Source: Sulfurimonas hongkongensis
GTDB taxonomy: Bacteria > Campylobacterota > Campylobacteria > Campylobacterales > Sulfurimonadaceae
Reading direction: 5' to 3'
Assembly (NCBI RefSeq): GCF_000445475.1
Contig: NZ_AUPZ01000004.1
Location: 171,216-235,215 of the forward strand
DNA: 64,000 nt
A model generated the notes under the pieces. The model was not told the origin of the DNA. It saw only the letters and a list, made by a program, of their open reading frames with translations, and ran no database searches. Positions within the stretch are counted from its first letter, which is position 1. Each line of letters begins with the position of its first letter. The translations under genes and the position numbers were made by a program. This document shows positions 8,589-16,676 of this stretch, piece after piece.

Positions 8589-8834
8589 TTATCGTTCCTC
8601 TTGTAGTTTGTTTATTTTTCTAACAGCTCTAATGATTTCATCATCATCCAATTTACCTAACATTTTCATAACAACACTAGCTGCTTGAGGCTTCGCACGC
8701 CCAAGTTTCCAGTCTTGATATGTACGCATGGGTATCCCTAGTGAAGCAGCCATATCTTTTAAAGATATTTTTCGGCCATTGTTTTTTGACTCTAGAGAGT
8801 TATGAAGAATATTAAATAGATCATAAATTTGCAT
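8589..8834 (-). CDS. Small helix-turn-helix DNA-binding protein
   Basis: An 81-residue protein whose middle part ISLKDMAASLGIPMRTYQDW reads as an XRE-like helix-turn-helix: a first helix with KDMAASLG, then IPMRTYQDWKLGRA as recognition helix and following turn. The C-terminus is a charged helix (DDDEIIRAVRKINKLQEER). It is the first gene of a two-gene unit with the downstream 77-residue gene. About 130 bases upstream lies a 26-bp perfect palindrome that could be an operator. A regulatory role is inferred from the fold; the target is unknown. Confidence 0.75.
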   Translation of the reverse strand: MQIYDLFNILHNSLESKNNGRKISLKDMAASLGIPMRTYQDWKLGRAKPQAASVVMKMLGKLDDDEIIRAVRKINKLQEER

Positions 8835-8963
8835 GAAAAATTATACGGGTTATATACTTAAATATACATTTATTAAATAATATTATAGTTTATTCAGTAT
8901 AAAAAATACTTTATATAGACATAAAAATACAATAAAACTATTATTAAAACCATAATAGCATGT

Positions 8964-8989
8964 ATAATATACGGTTTAGCGTATATTAT
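8964..8989. promoter_or_regulatory. 26-bp perfect palindrome, possible operator
   Basis: Arms ATAATATACG and CGTATATTAT (10 bp each, perfect) around GTTTAG. It lies in the 209-base gap between the FapA gene and the HTH gene. No T-run follows on either strand, which argues against a terminator. Confidence 0.45.
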
Positions 8990-9043
8990 TTATAAAAATA
9001 TATATTTTAAAGCGGCATTTATAAAAGGGTGTTTTTAGATTTT

Positions 9044-10717
9044 TTAAAGGGAGATTGATTTTTTGACAGGTTCTAGAGTTATTTTATCATCTTCAAGATT
9101 TAAATAAAAAGGCTTATATTTTCTTGCTTGTGTTTTATAAACTAACTCTTGAGAGTTTGCTAAAGTAAATACTATAGAGTTTAAGCCCTTTAGCGGTTTA
9201 TGGATAGTTATCTTAGCTCTTAGAGCAGAGTTTTGAATAGTTACAATCTCTTCTTTTAAAAGCTTTATCTCATCTTGTATTTTTTGAACTTTAGAGATAT
9301 TATGTCTCTTTGCATCTTCTAGTTCATCTTTTAGCTTGTTAATGTCTTCATTTAAAAGCTCAACTTTTGAGTTGAGTATGGGAATATCTTTGTAGTTAAT
9401 TTTAAAGAGATTATCCTCTCCACTAACAAGATTGATCTCTATTGATTCGCTTGCATATACTTTTAAGTTACTCTTTACATGCCCAATTTTTACATTTTGA
9501 GCGTAAATAGTTCCACCAAGACAAGCTTCTATCTCTACATTTGTTGCATTTACTACTCCACCTTCAAGTAGTGCTACCTTTGCATTATTGCATCTCAGAG
9601 TGCCCTTATGTCTGTTTATCATAGCACTTTTTGCAAACTGCATAGAGTCTTTATGTGTGGCCCCATCTATTTGTAAGTCAAGAGCTTCTAAGATGCTATT
9701 TGCTCCAATGTGTCCATTGACATGAATCTTCTCACTCTTTAACTCAACTCCCTCGCCAATACTATCCTTAGTAGTATCGCTTTGAGACACAAAAACTTCT
9801 ATGTTATTATCTTCTTGTTTTGATATGCTACTCTCGATTCTTGAGAGTTTTTTCATCTTTAGTTTGTTGTTAACGCCAAAGATTTTCTCATTTAGTACGA
9901 CAAAACCTTTACATCTACTTCTATATAGTTTTTTATGTTCATCTTCTTCTATATAGATGCTCTCCTCATCGATGGGAGTCTGTATGTCATTATAGCCATT
10001 AGAATAGTTACTATTTATATGTTCTCCAAGAGAGTTAAAACCGCTCTTAGCATAGCGCGGTTTTTTGTACTCTGCTAAGATTTCATTTGTTTCTACTTCT
10101 ATAACTTTTTGTTTTTTAAGCAAATCTTTTTGCTCAAACCAAAGTATGAGTTTTCCAGCTTTAGCAATTTCTGGTTCTATCCCATCAAAAAGAGGTATAC
10201 GAACTTTTTTTATAAATTTACCCTCATATAAATGCTTGGTAAAGGCTTTGAGGGTCTTTAGCATACTCTCATCAAAGAGACCTATGATAATGTTGTTTTT
10301 GGCTTTTATCTTGTTAAACTCTTTTACTAACAGAGCATATGTCTCGCTAGGTTTATAACTTCTATAAAGTATGTGTGAATCTGGATGTAAGATGAGTTTT
10401 GGATGAGTTTTGTATTCACTTAGCTCTAAGGTATAGTGAAGTTTTATGGTTACTTCTGTCGAAATTTTTGGTACTATAGTATGAACCTGTTTAAGTTGTA
10501 GGCGATTGTTTAAGATAGATGCTTCATCCTCGAAACGCTCATAAAGGTTTTCATTAAAGAGTCTAAAACTATCATCAGAGCTAGTTTTTATATATGTTGC
10601 AGTCTCTTTTATCTCAAAATCACACTCATTTAAGGGAGTAAGATTTTGGGCTGCAAAGTTACTCATAGCAGCTTTGATGTTTTTGGTTTTAATACTTTTT
10701 AGTGTCTCTTTGCTCAT
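9044..10717 (-). CDS. fapA: FapA (DUF342) family protein
   Basis: Flagellar assembly protein A / DUF342 family; members typically combine a variable N-terminal region, a repetitive beta-helix-like polymer-forming core and a C-terminal coiled coil. Here the core is residues ~310-450, a series of short strands with small residues (IHVNGHIGANSILEALDLQI, GGVVNATNVEIEACLGGTIY), followed by a coiled coil at ~455-500 (KVELLNEDINKLKDELEDAK). The 557-residue length fits. GGAG sits 6 bases before the ATG, and the gene follows a coiled-coil protein gene after 15 bases, forming a two-gene unit. Its exact role in flagellar placement is known only in other genera. Confidence 0.88.
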   Translation of the reverse strand: MSKETLKSIKTKNIKAAMSNFAAQNLTPLNECDFEIKETATYIKTSSDDSFRLFNENLYERFEDEASILNNRLQLKQVHTIVPKISTEVTIKLHYTLELSEYKTHPKLILHPDSHILYRSYKPSETYALLVKEFNKIKAKNNIIIGLFDESMLKTLKAFTKHLYEGKFIKKVRIPLFDGIEPEIAKAGKLILWFEQKDLLKKQKVIEVETNEILAEYKKPRYAKSGFNSLGEHINSNYSNGYNDIQTPIDEESIYIEEDEHKKLYRSRCKGFVVLNEKIFGVNNKLKMKKLSRIESSISKQEDNNIEVFVSQSDTTKDSIGEGVELKSEKIHVNGHIGANSILEALDLQIDGATHKDSMQFAKSAMINRHKGTLRCNNAKVALLEGGVVNATNVEIEACLGGTIYAQNVKIGHVKSNLKVYASESIEINLVSGEDNLFKINYKDIPILNSKVELLNEDINKLKDELEDAKRHNISKVQKIQDEIKLLKEEIVTIQNSALRAKITIHKPLKGLNSIVFTLANSQELVYKTQARKYKPFYLNLEDDKITLEPVKKSISL

Positions 10718-10732
10718 CAGCTACTCCGTTTG

Positions 10733-11398
10733 TTAGTACGAGAGAAGGTCGCTATAGTCATACTTTGAAAAATCTAAGTATAACTTTCCATCTTGATGAA
10801 GAACTCTTATATCGTTGTCATAAACAGCTAAAAACCTTCTTTTTATAACTTTTCTTTGATAAGATTTAATATTTAAACTCTTTAAATACTCTTTTAGTTC
10901 AACTATATCAGAATATTGTTCTTGTTTTTGGTTTTTGTTTTGAAGAGTTTTAACTTCATGAGCTCTGCGGTCTTGTTGTTCTTGCATCATTTTTGCATTT
11001 ACAAGTTCTAAAATATTTTTTAGTTGTTCATCTTTTTTGTTATAGAGTTGCTCTATTTTGTTCATCTCATCACGAAGCATCTGCTCTTTATCATCTATGA
11101 GTCCATCTATCTTCTGTTCTAGTTGTATGATTTTTTGTTTAAGTTGTGCATTTTCTCTTTGGTAGAGTGCTATTACAGTTGCAACAGTTGTTTTTGCTTT
11201 AGTTGGAGCTTTTGTAATCACTTGCGTTTGTAAGAATTCTTTTTTTACTTCTTCGGGCTGTCTAAATGCGTCATCTACTATGATATAAGTTATAGAATCT
11301 TCGATAATATAATCGAGTTTTTTTTCTCTTAGTTTAGAGTTTATCATCTCTTTTGACATTTTAAATCTTTTTGAATACTCATCTATAGTTAGTCTCAT
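10733..11398 (-). CDS. Coiled-coil protein with N-terminal HTH-like region
   Basis: Unknown protein of 221 residues. The N-terminus, MRLTIDEYSKRFKMSKEMIN, looks like a short winged-helix or MerR-like DNA-reading helix pair. Residues ~75-150 form a Gln/Lys/Glu-rich coiled coil (QLKQKIIQLEQKIDGLIDDK). The C-terminus is basic, then ends in an aromatic stretch (LYLDFSKYDYSDLLSY). The ATG at 11396-11398 is preferred because AAGAAGGA lies ~9 bases upstream; a longer in-frame ORF lacks such a site. It precedes the FapA gene by 15 bases, so a link to that protein is likely. A TAAAAT -10-like element is visible upstream. Confidence 0.7.
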   Translation of the reverse strand: MRLTIDEYSKRFKMSKEMINSKLREKKLDYIIEDSITYIIVDDAFRQPEEVKKEFLQTQVITKAPTKAKTTVATVIALYQRENAQLKQKIIQLEQKIDGLIDDKEQMLRDEMNKIEQLYNKKDEQLKNILELVNAKMMQEQQDRRAHEVKTLQNKNQKQEQYSDIVELKEYLKSLNIKSYQRKVIKRRFLAVYDNDIRVLHQDGKLYLDFSKYDYSDLLSY

Positions 11399-11524
11399 TA
11401 TAATATGTCCTTCTTGTAAAAATTGAGTGTAGATCTGTGTTGAGTTTAAAATATATATAACTAAATTTTTAGCCATTTTAGCATAAAAATATTACAAGAA
11501 AGTTATTTCAAATAAAGCTTATAT

Positions 11525-11530
11525 TATAAT
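11525..11530 (+). promoter_or_regulatory. -10 element upstream of fba
   Basis: TATAAT, 30 bases before the fba ATG and within the divergent gap to the coiled-coil gene; no clear -35 box. Confidence 0.5.
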
Positions 11531-11560
11531 CACTCCTACAATCTAAAATTAGGAAGAGCA

Positions 11561-12640
11561 ATGAGCAAAGGCATATTAGATATCGTAAAACCAGGTGTCC
11601 TTTTTGGAGATGATGTACAAAAAGTTTATAACATGGCAAAAGAGCAAGGGTTTGCTATCCCTGCTGTAAATGTTGTCTCAACTGACTCCATCAATGGAGT
11701 TTTAGAAGCGGCTACAAAAGTAAAATCACCTGTAATTATCCAGTTTAGTAATGGTGGAGCATCTTACTTTGCTGGAAAAGGTCTTAGTAATGAGGGGGAA
11801 AAGGCCGCAATAGCTGGTGCAATAGCTGGAGCAAAGTATGTCCACATGATGGCTGAGGTTTATGGTGTGGCAGTTATTTTGCACACTGACCATGCTGCAA
11901 AAAAACTCCTTCCCTGGATAGATGGACTCTTAGATGCAGGTGAGAAACACTTCAAGCATACAGGTAAAGCACTCTATTCGTCACATATGTTAGACCTCTC
12001 AGAAGAGAGTATAGAAGAGAACATATCTATATCTAAAACTTACCTAGAGAGAATGAGCAAAATCGGCATGAGCATTGAGATAGAGCTTGGGGTTACCGGA
12101 GGAGAAGAAGATGGAGTGGACAATACCAGCGTTGACAACTCTCTTTTATATACACAACCAAAAGAAGTAGCTTACGCTTATGAAGAGCTAAGTAGAGTAT
12201 CTCCACACTTTACAATAGCAGCATCTTTTGGAAATGTTCATGGTGTTTATAAACCGGGAAATGTACAATTGACTCCAAAAATTTTAGACAACTCTCAAAA
12301 ATATATAGAAGAAAAATATAAAACATCTGCAAAACCAGTAAATTTTGTATTTCATGGTGGCTCAGGCTCAGCTGAGTCAGATATAAGTGAAGCTATCAGC
12401 TATGGTGTTATAAAGATGAATATTGACACAGATACTCAGTGGGCTCTATGGTCTGGAACAAAGGCTTATATAGAAAAATATAAAGACTATCTACAATCTC
12501 AGATCGGAAACCCAGAGGGCGAAGATAAGCCAAACAAAAAATACTATGATCCTAGAAAATGGCAAAGAGCTGGACAAGAGGCTTTAGTAGTTCGCGTAGA
12601 AGAAGCATTTAAAGATTTAAATGCGATTGGTAGAAACTAA
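11561..12640 (+). CDS. fba: Class II fructose-bisphosphate aldolase
   Basis: Zinc enzyme interconverting fructose 1,6-bisphosphate with glyceraldehyde 3-phosphate and dihydroxyacetone phosphate; works in gluconeogenesis from fixed carbon and in glycolysis. Family signatures are VILHTDHAA near residue 105 (metal-binding His and catalytic Asp), EIELGVTGGEEDG near 175, FGNVHGVYKPG near 225 and VFHGGSGS near 265. At 359 residues it is a class IIA enzyme like E. coli FbaA. AGGAAGAG precedes the ATG. In Campylobacter fba lies beside peb4; here cmoA, a lipoprotein gene and nth stand between them. Confidence 0.96.
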   Translation: MSKGILDIVKPGVLFGDDVQKVYNMAKEQGFAIPAVNVVSTDSINGVLEAATKVKSPVIIQFSNGGASYFAGKGLSNEGEKAAIAGAIAGAKYVHMMAEVYGVAVILHTDHAAKKLLPWIDGLLDAGEKHFKHTGKALYSSHMLDLSEESIEENISISKTYLERMSKIGMSIEIELGVTGGEEDGVDNTSVDNSLLYTQPKEVAYAYEELSRVSPHFTIAASFGNVHGVYKPGNVQLTPKILDNSQKYIEEKYKTSAKPVNFVFHGGSGSAESDISEAISYGVIKMNIDTDTQWALWSGTKAYIEKYKDYLQSQIGNPEGEDKPNKKYYDPRKWQRAGQEALVVRVEEAFKDLNAIGRN

Positions 12641-12647
12641 AAAATAT

Positions 12648-12680
12648 AAAGATTTAGAGGTTTTAAGCCTTTAAATCTTT
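12648..12680 (-). terminator. Hairpin between convergent fba and hypothetical gene
   Basis: AAAGATTTA and TAAATCTTT form a 9-bp perfect stem across the stop of the minus-strand gene. On the minus strand it is followed by TATATTTTTTAG, terminator-like for that gene; no T-run on the plus strand. Confidence 0.55.
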
Positions 12681-13010
12681 GTAGATATCTTCTATATTTT
12701 TAGTATGTGGGTTTTCTAAGTGGTAGTGAGTTATGAGCTGGTTTAGTCTGTTTTGGTTAAATCTCCAAAATTTCTTCTCATCAAATGTCTCATCCGCTTT
12801 TACCCTTGTAAAAAGATCTTCACGACTTAGCTCACCTTGGCTCTCTTTTATCACCTTTAGGATAACTTTTAAAAGCTCCTCTTGGGACTCTTTTGTTGTG
12901 TCGTCATCTACTAATGGTTTGTTTGGTAAAAATGCATAGATCTTCCATATGCTAACAACAAGCAGTGCTATAAAAAAAATCAACATCCACGAAGAAGTAC
13001 TTAGTTGCAT
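12663..13010 (-). CDS. Small membrane-anchored hypothetical protein
   Basis: A 115-residue protein with one N-terminal membrane helix (about 8-28, WMLIFFIALLVVSIWKIYAF). The rest is a charged cytoplasmic or periplasmic domain with predicted helices, including EELLKVILKVIKESQGELSR and a Trp/Phe-rich KKFWRFNQNRLNQLITHYH. AGGG lies 8 bases before the ATG. No family recognised. It diverges from cmoA with a 52-base gap and converges on fba with a shared hairpin. Confidence 0.7.
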   Translation of the reverse strand: MQLSTSSWMLIFFIALLVVSIWKIYAFLPNKPLVDDDTTKESQEELLKVILKVIKESQGELSREDLFTRVKADETFDEKKFWRFNQNRLNQLITHYHLENPHTKNIEDIYKDLKA

Positions 13011-13050
13011 AAAATAACCCTATAAATTGAAATAGTACTAAAAGTTTAGC

Positions 13051-13056
13051 TAAAAT
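13051..13056 (+). promoter_or_regulatory. -10 element, possibly giving a leaderless cmoA mRNA
   Basis: TAAAAT ends 6 bases before the cmoA ATG, so transcription would start at or next to the A of ATG. No Shine-Dalgarno sequence is present between this element and the ATG. Confidence 0.4.
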
Positions 13057-13062
13057 TCCGTT

Positions 13063-13770
13063 ATGAATGATAAAGTATTTACAAAACCCATAAAGAAGCA
13101 TTTTGAGTTTGACGAAGAGGTCGCAGCGGTCTTTGACGATATGCTCAAGCGAAGTGTTCCTTTTTACGGGGAGTCGCAAAAGATTACAAAGTTTTTTGCA
13201 CTAAAGAGTATAAAAGAAGAGTCTATTGTTTATGATCTTGGATCTTCAACTGCATCTCTACTTATTAGTATCGCAAAAGATTTAGCAGTAGATGCAAGGC
13301 TTATCGGACTTGATAACTCAGAGGCGATGCTAGAGCAAGCTAGAAAAAAAGCACAAGCCTTTGGAGTAAGTATTGAGCTTGAAAACGCAGATATCTTAGA
13401 GTATGACTATAAGGATGCGGATCTCTTTATAAGTAACTTCACCCTGCAGTTTATCCGCCCTTTGGTTCGTGAAGAGTTAGTTAAAAAGATATATGACTCA
13501 CTAAAGAGTGATGGCATCTTTATCTTTAGTGAAAAAGTAATAAGCCATCACTCAAAACTAAACAAAGACCTTATAGAGTGCTACTATGACTATAAAAAAG
13601 AGCAGGGTTACTCAGAGTATGAGATAGTTCAAAAAAGAGAAGCACTAGAGAATGTTTTGGTGCCATATAGTGAGGACGAAAATATCAAGATGGCGAAAAA
13701 TTGCGGTTTTAAACATTGCGAGGTGATTTTTCGTTGGGCAAACTTTGCGACTTTTATAGCTATAAAGTGA
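13063..13770 (+). CDS. cmoA: Carboxy-S-adenosyl-L-methionine synthase
   Basis: Makes carboxy-SAM from SAM and prephenate for CmoB, which builds 5-oxyacetyluridine at the tRNA wobble position. The 235-residue protein has the CmoA front [14 protein letters not shown] near residue 25, an SAM-binding [16 protein letters not shown] (motif I) and [15 protein letters not shown], then SNFTLQFI as motif IV. No ribosome-binding site is visible and a -10-like box lies directly before the ATG, so the message may be leaderless. cmoB is not in the window. Confidence 0.93.
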   Translation: MNDKVFTKPIKKHFEFDEEVAAVFDDMLKRSVPFYGESQKITKFFALKSIKEESIVYDLGSSTASLLISIAKDLAVDARLIGLDNSEAMLEQARKKAQAFGVSIELENADILEYDYKDADLFISNFTLQFIRPLVREELVKKIYDSLKSDGIFIFSEKVISHHSKLNKDLIECYYDYKKEQGYSEYEIVQKREALENVLVPYSEDENIKMAKNCGFKHCEVIFRWANFATFIAIK

Positions 13771-13798
13771 AAATTGCTTTTTTATTTACTTCCTTACT

Positions 13799-14035
13799 CT
13801 ACCAAACATTGCCTTTTGGTTTTTTTTCTTCTTTTTCTACCCCAAACAAGTATGATGCAGTTTCCTTTATCTCTTTGTAGGATACAAAGTCATCATCTCC
13901 GCACTCTTTGTGGTAGTAACCTTGCAAATCGTAGTACTCTTTGCAATCGCTATAGTATTTTGCCGATATGCCGTGTTTGTTCATACATCCAGTTAAAAGA
14001 AGTGTTAAGATTATTAGCAGTATAGTTTTCATCAT
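13799..14035 (-). CDS. Small cysteine-containing lipoprotein
   Basis: A 78-residue protein with a lipoprotein signal: MMKTILLIILTLLLTGC, where LLTGC is a lipobox and Cys17 the lipidated residue. The mature part is short, polar and Tyr/Lys-rich, with two further Cys (in YSDCKEYYD and HKECGDDDF) that could form a disulfide. No family recognised. A second ATG three bases downstream may be the real start. Convergent with cmoA; the cmoA terminator lies in its 3' end. Confidence 0.65.
   Translation of the reverse strand: MMKTILLIILTLLLTGCMNKHGISAKYYSDCKEYYDLQGYYHKECGDDDFVSYKEIKETASYLFGVEKEEKKPKGNVW
13801..13827 (+). terminator. Weak rho-independent terminator for cmoA
   Basis: ACCAAA, eight-base loop, TTTGGT, then a run of T. 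The short AT-rich stem makes it a modest candidate, but the position 30 bases after the cmoA stop fits. Confidence 0.45.
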
Positions 14036-14079
14036 ATCTTTGATAAAGCATTTGTTATACCAAATACTCTAAAGGTGCC

Positions 14080-14757
14080 TTAAACCTTAAAAGTCTCTTT
14101 TGTTTTACAAAATTTAGTTAAGAAACACTCATCACATTTTGGATTTTGAGCCTTGCAAATATAGCGACCAAAAAGAACCATGCCTTGATGGAGTGCTTGA
14201 AGATTATTTTTAAACTTTTTAACCAGTGTGGCTTCTGTTTTTGAAGCAGTTTTATCATCACTAAGTCCTAATCTATGAGAGACTCTAAAGACGTGAGTGT
14301 CAACCGCCATCAAGTTTGCGCCTGTGTACTCTATCATCACAACATTGGCAGTCTTTTGTCCAACTCCAGCGAGAGTTATAAGGTCTTTTTCATTCATGGG
14401 AATTTCTCCACCATAAACTTTAACTACTCTTGAAGCCATTGCAATGAGGTTTTTTGCCTTGTTGTTAAAAAAGGAACAGCTCTTAATAAGCTCTTTTACA
14501 TCATCTAAAGATGCAAGAGCTAACTTTTGAGGGCTTGGATATCTTTGAAATAGTTTTGGTGTTATTAGATTTACTCTTTTGTCAGTGCATTGTGCTGAGA
14601 GAGCTACTGCAATAACTAGTTCATAAGCGTTTGAGTAATTTAGTTCGGTTACAGCATCGCTATACCTTTGGATGAATAGTTCATGGATTAGTTGTATCTC
14701 TTTTTTTGTTGCTTTTTTCATAATAAGAAGTGTACTGAAATTTGTTAGATAAACCAA
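14080..14757 (-). CDS. nth: Endonuclease III
   Basis: Base-excision repair glycosylase/AP lyase removing oxidised pyrimidines. Visible are the helix-hairpin-helix LAGVGQKTANVV with catalytic Lys, the following VDTHVFRVSHRLGL with catalytic Asp, and the four-cysteine 4Fe-4S motif near the end (CKAQNPKCDECFLTKFC, spacing C-x6-C-x2-C-x5-C). The TTG at 14755-14757 has AAGGG about 6 bases upstream, whereas the internal ATG at 14719-14721 (MKKATKKE, the start seen in relatives) has no such site; the longer start is reported but 14721 is possible. In Campylobacter jejuni nth also neighbours peb4. Confidence 0.95.
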   Translation of the reverse strand: MVYLTNFSTLLIMKKATKKEIQLIHELFIQRYSDAVTELNYSNAYELVIAVALSAQCTDKRVNLITPKLFQRYPSPQKLALASLDDVKELIKSCSFFNNKAKNLIAMASRVVKVYGGEIPMNEKDLITLAGVGQKTANVVMIEYTGANLMAVDTHVFRVSHRLGLSDDKTASKTEATLVKKFKNNLQALHQGMVLFGRYICKAQNPKCDECFLTKFCKTKETFKV

Positions 14758-14894
14758 AAATTACCCTTGTTTATTAATGGTTAGTATAAAGTGTATAAAC
14801 TTTTTGCCTAAAACAGATTTAGATGATTTTTTGCCATTTGTGCAAAAGATGAACTAAATTGAATTTTAAAAGATTTAATACTTAGGGATAATAA

Positions 14895-15722
14895 ATGATG
14901 AAAATGACTAAAATAGTTGCTACTCTACTTCTAGCTGGTTCGCTAGCATCTGCCACAACGCTAGTCTCAGTAAATGGAACTAAAATCACTCAAGAAGATG
15001 TTGATACTGCTCTTATGAATGCTACTCAGGGTAGATTTAACCAAGTTCCTGAGGATAAACAAGCAGAGTTTAGAAAACAAGTATTAGAGCAGCTCATAGC
15101 AAAAGAGTTAGTTTACGAAGATGCTAAAAAAACAGGTGTTTTAAAAAGCAAAGACTTTAAAGATGAGTATGCAAAAGTTCAAGATAGAGTTAAAAAAGAT
15201 TTAGCTATTCAAGTTTGGCAAAAGCAACAGTTTGACAAAATAAGTGTCTCTGATAAAGAGTTAAAAAACTACTATGACAACAACAAAGAAGAGTTTAACG
15301 AAAAGAGTAGTGTTCACGCTCGTCATATCTTAGTAAAAGAAGAGAGCGAAGCAAAAGCAATAGAAAAAGAGTTAAAATCACTCTCAGGCAATGCTCTTAA
15401 AAACAAATTTATCCAGCTTGCAAAAGAGAAGTCAACAGGACCTAGTGGACCAAAAGGCGGAGATCTAGGCTATTTTTCTAAAGGACAGATGGTTCCAGAG
15501 TTCGATGCCAAAGTTTTTAGCATGAAAACGGGAACTATTTCTGAGCCGGTAAAAACACAATTTGGTTACCATATTATCTACCTTGAAGATAAAAAAGCTA
15601 AGAAAACACTATCTTTTACAGAAGTTAAATCTTTTATAGATCAAAGACTAAAGATGGAAAAGTTTAAAGTTGTTGTAGAAGAGAAGATGAAAGAGTTAAA
15701 AAACAAAGCAACTATAAAATAA
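14895..15722 (+). CDS. peb4: PEB4/SurA-like periplasmic peptidyl-prolyl isomerase
   Basis: Periplasmic chaperone/foldase for outer-membrane proteins, the PEB4 (Cbf2) type of Campylobacter. Signal peptide MMKMTKIVATLLLAGSLASA with cleavage before TTLVS. The N-terminal SurA_N-like helical part (25-120) starts VSVNGTKITQEDVD. A parvulin domain spans ~140-240: HARHILVKEESEAKA, GPSGPKGGDLGYFSKGQMVP and TQFGYHIIYLED. AGGG lies 7 bases before the first ATG. It diverges from nth and runs into the PLP-enzyme gene after 6 bases. Confidence 0.93.
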   Translation: MMKMTKIVATLLLAGSLASATTLVSVNGTKITQEDVDTALMNATQGRFNQVPEDKQAEFRKQVLEQLIAKELVYEDAKKTGVLKSKDFKDEYAKVQDRVKKDLAIQVWQKQQFDKISVSDKELKNYYDNNKEEFNEKSSVHARHILVKEESEAKAIEKELKSLSGNALKNKFIQLAKEKSTGPSGPKGGDLGYFSKGQMVPEFDAKVFSMKTGTISEPVKTQFGYHIIYLEDKKAKKTLSFTEVKSFIDQRLKMEKFKVVVEEKMKELKNKATIK

Positions 15723-15728
15723 ACCTTT

Positions 15729-16598
15729 ATGAATATCTCTGCTATCTCTAATATAAAATTAGAAGGCAGAGAGTTTTATGTAAAGAGAGACGACCTTATA
15801 GACCCATATTTAGCAGGTAATAAGTACAGAAAACTCTACAAACTGCTAAAAACTCCTCCAAATAAACTTAACAAAATCATATCTTATGGTGGAACTCAAT
15901 CAAATGCCATGTTAGCCATTGCAGCTATGTGTAAAAACAAAGGCTGGAAGTTTGACTACTATACAAAACCACAGAGTCGTACTCAAAAAACGCTTAGTAT
16001 TGGAAACTACTATCACTCTATAAAGATGGGTATGAATCATATAGAAGTAGACGAAATACTATATAAAAATTATATAGCTTCACTCTTTTTAAATACTAAT
16101 GATGGAGAGTTTGTAGTACATCAAGGTGGAGCTGTAAGTGAGGCTAGAGAGGGAATAGAGGTCTTAGCAGATGAGATAAGAGACTCTAATATAGATGCAA
16201 GATCTATTGCTACTCCATCAGGCACTGGAACTACGGCACTTTTTTTAGCACTCGCACTTAAAGAGTTTAGAGTTTATACAACACCATGCATCGGTGATGT
16301 AGCCTACTTAAGAGAGCAGATGCAAGCCCTACATGAGATACCAGAGAACTTAATAATACTGGAGCCTAAAAAAAAGTATCACTTTGCAAAGCCCTATAAG
16401 GAATTTTTAGAGATATATAAAAAACTGCTCACAACAGGAGTAGAGTTTGATCTGCTCTACGCTCCTGCTATGTGGGAGGCTCTTTTGAGTCAAACTAAAG
16501 AGAAGGTATTATATGTTCATAGTGGTGGTGTGAGTGGTAATGAAAATATGCTCACAAGATATCGGAAACGAGGTTTTAACCTCGTAGAGAGGGTTTAA
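15729..16598 (+). CDS. PLP-dependent ACC deaminase / D-cysteine desulfhydrase family enzyme
   Basis: Fold-type II PLP enzyme related to 1-aminocyclopropane-1-carboxylate deaminase and D-cysteine desulfhydrase. The Schiff-base lysine is in AGNKYRKL near residue 30, the substrate Asn/Ser loop in SYGGTQSNA near 58, and the phosphate-binding segment in TPSGTGTTAL near 165. At 289 residues it is a little shorter than typical members (~330). The last ten residues (KRGFNLVERV) are encoded by one copy of a dispersed palindromic repeat at 16566, so the natural C-terminus may have been altered. Substrate cannot be told from sequence. It follows peb4 by 6 bases. Confidence 0.85.
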   Translation: MNISAISNIKLEGREFYVKRDDLIDPYLAGNKYRKLYKLLKTPPNKLNKIISYGGTQSNAMLAIAAMCKNKGWKFDYYTKPQSRTQKTLSIGNYYHSIKMGMNHIEVDEILYKNYIASLFLNTNDGEFVVHQGGAVSEAREGIEVLADEIRDSNIDARSIATPSGTGTTALFLALALKEFRVYTTPCIGDVAYLREQMQALHEIPENLIILEPKKKYHFAKPYKEFLEIYKKLLTTGVEFDLLYAPAMWEALLSQTKEKVLYVHSGGVSGNENMLTRYRKRGFNLVERV

Positions 16599-16602
16599 AA
16601 GT
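16566..16602 (+). repeat. 37-bp dispersed palindromic repeat, copy 1
   Basis: Contains ACGAGGTT-TT-AACCTCGT (8-bp perfect arms) followed by AGAGAGGGTTTAAAAGT. The same 37 bases, with two mismatches, occur in opposite orientation at 29225-29261. This copy covers the end and stop codon of the PLP-enzyme gene. Confidence 0.8.
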
Positions 16603-16676
16603 AGTGTTTTAATTTCAAAGTTCAAAGGGCGAAGCTGAAGCATCGCTTCCGAAAAATTTGATAAACTTTAAAGCCA

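Noticed and set aside
8359..8688. 109-residue plus-strand ORF across the two small HTH-operon genes
   Set aside because: The minus-strand pair has abutting stop and start codons and an HTH motif; this frame has neither context nor motif.
13774..14025. 83-residue plus-strand ORF after cmoA
   Set aside because: It overlaps the lipoprotein gene on the other strand, which has a clear signal peptide and lipobox.
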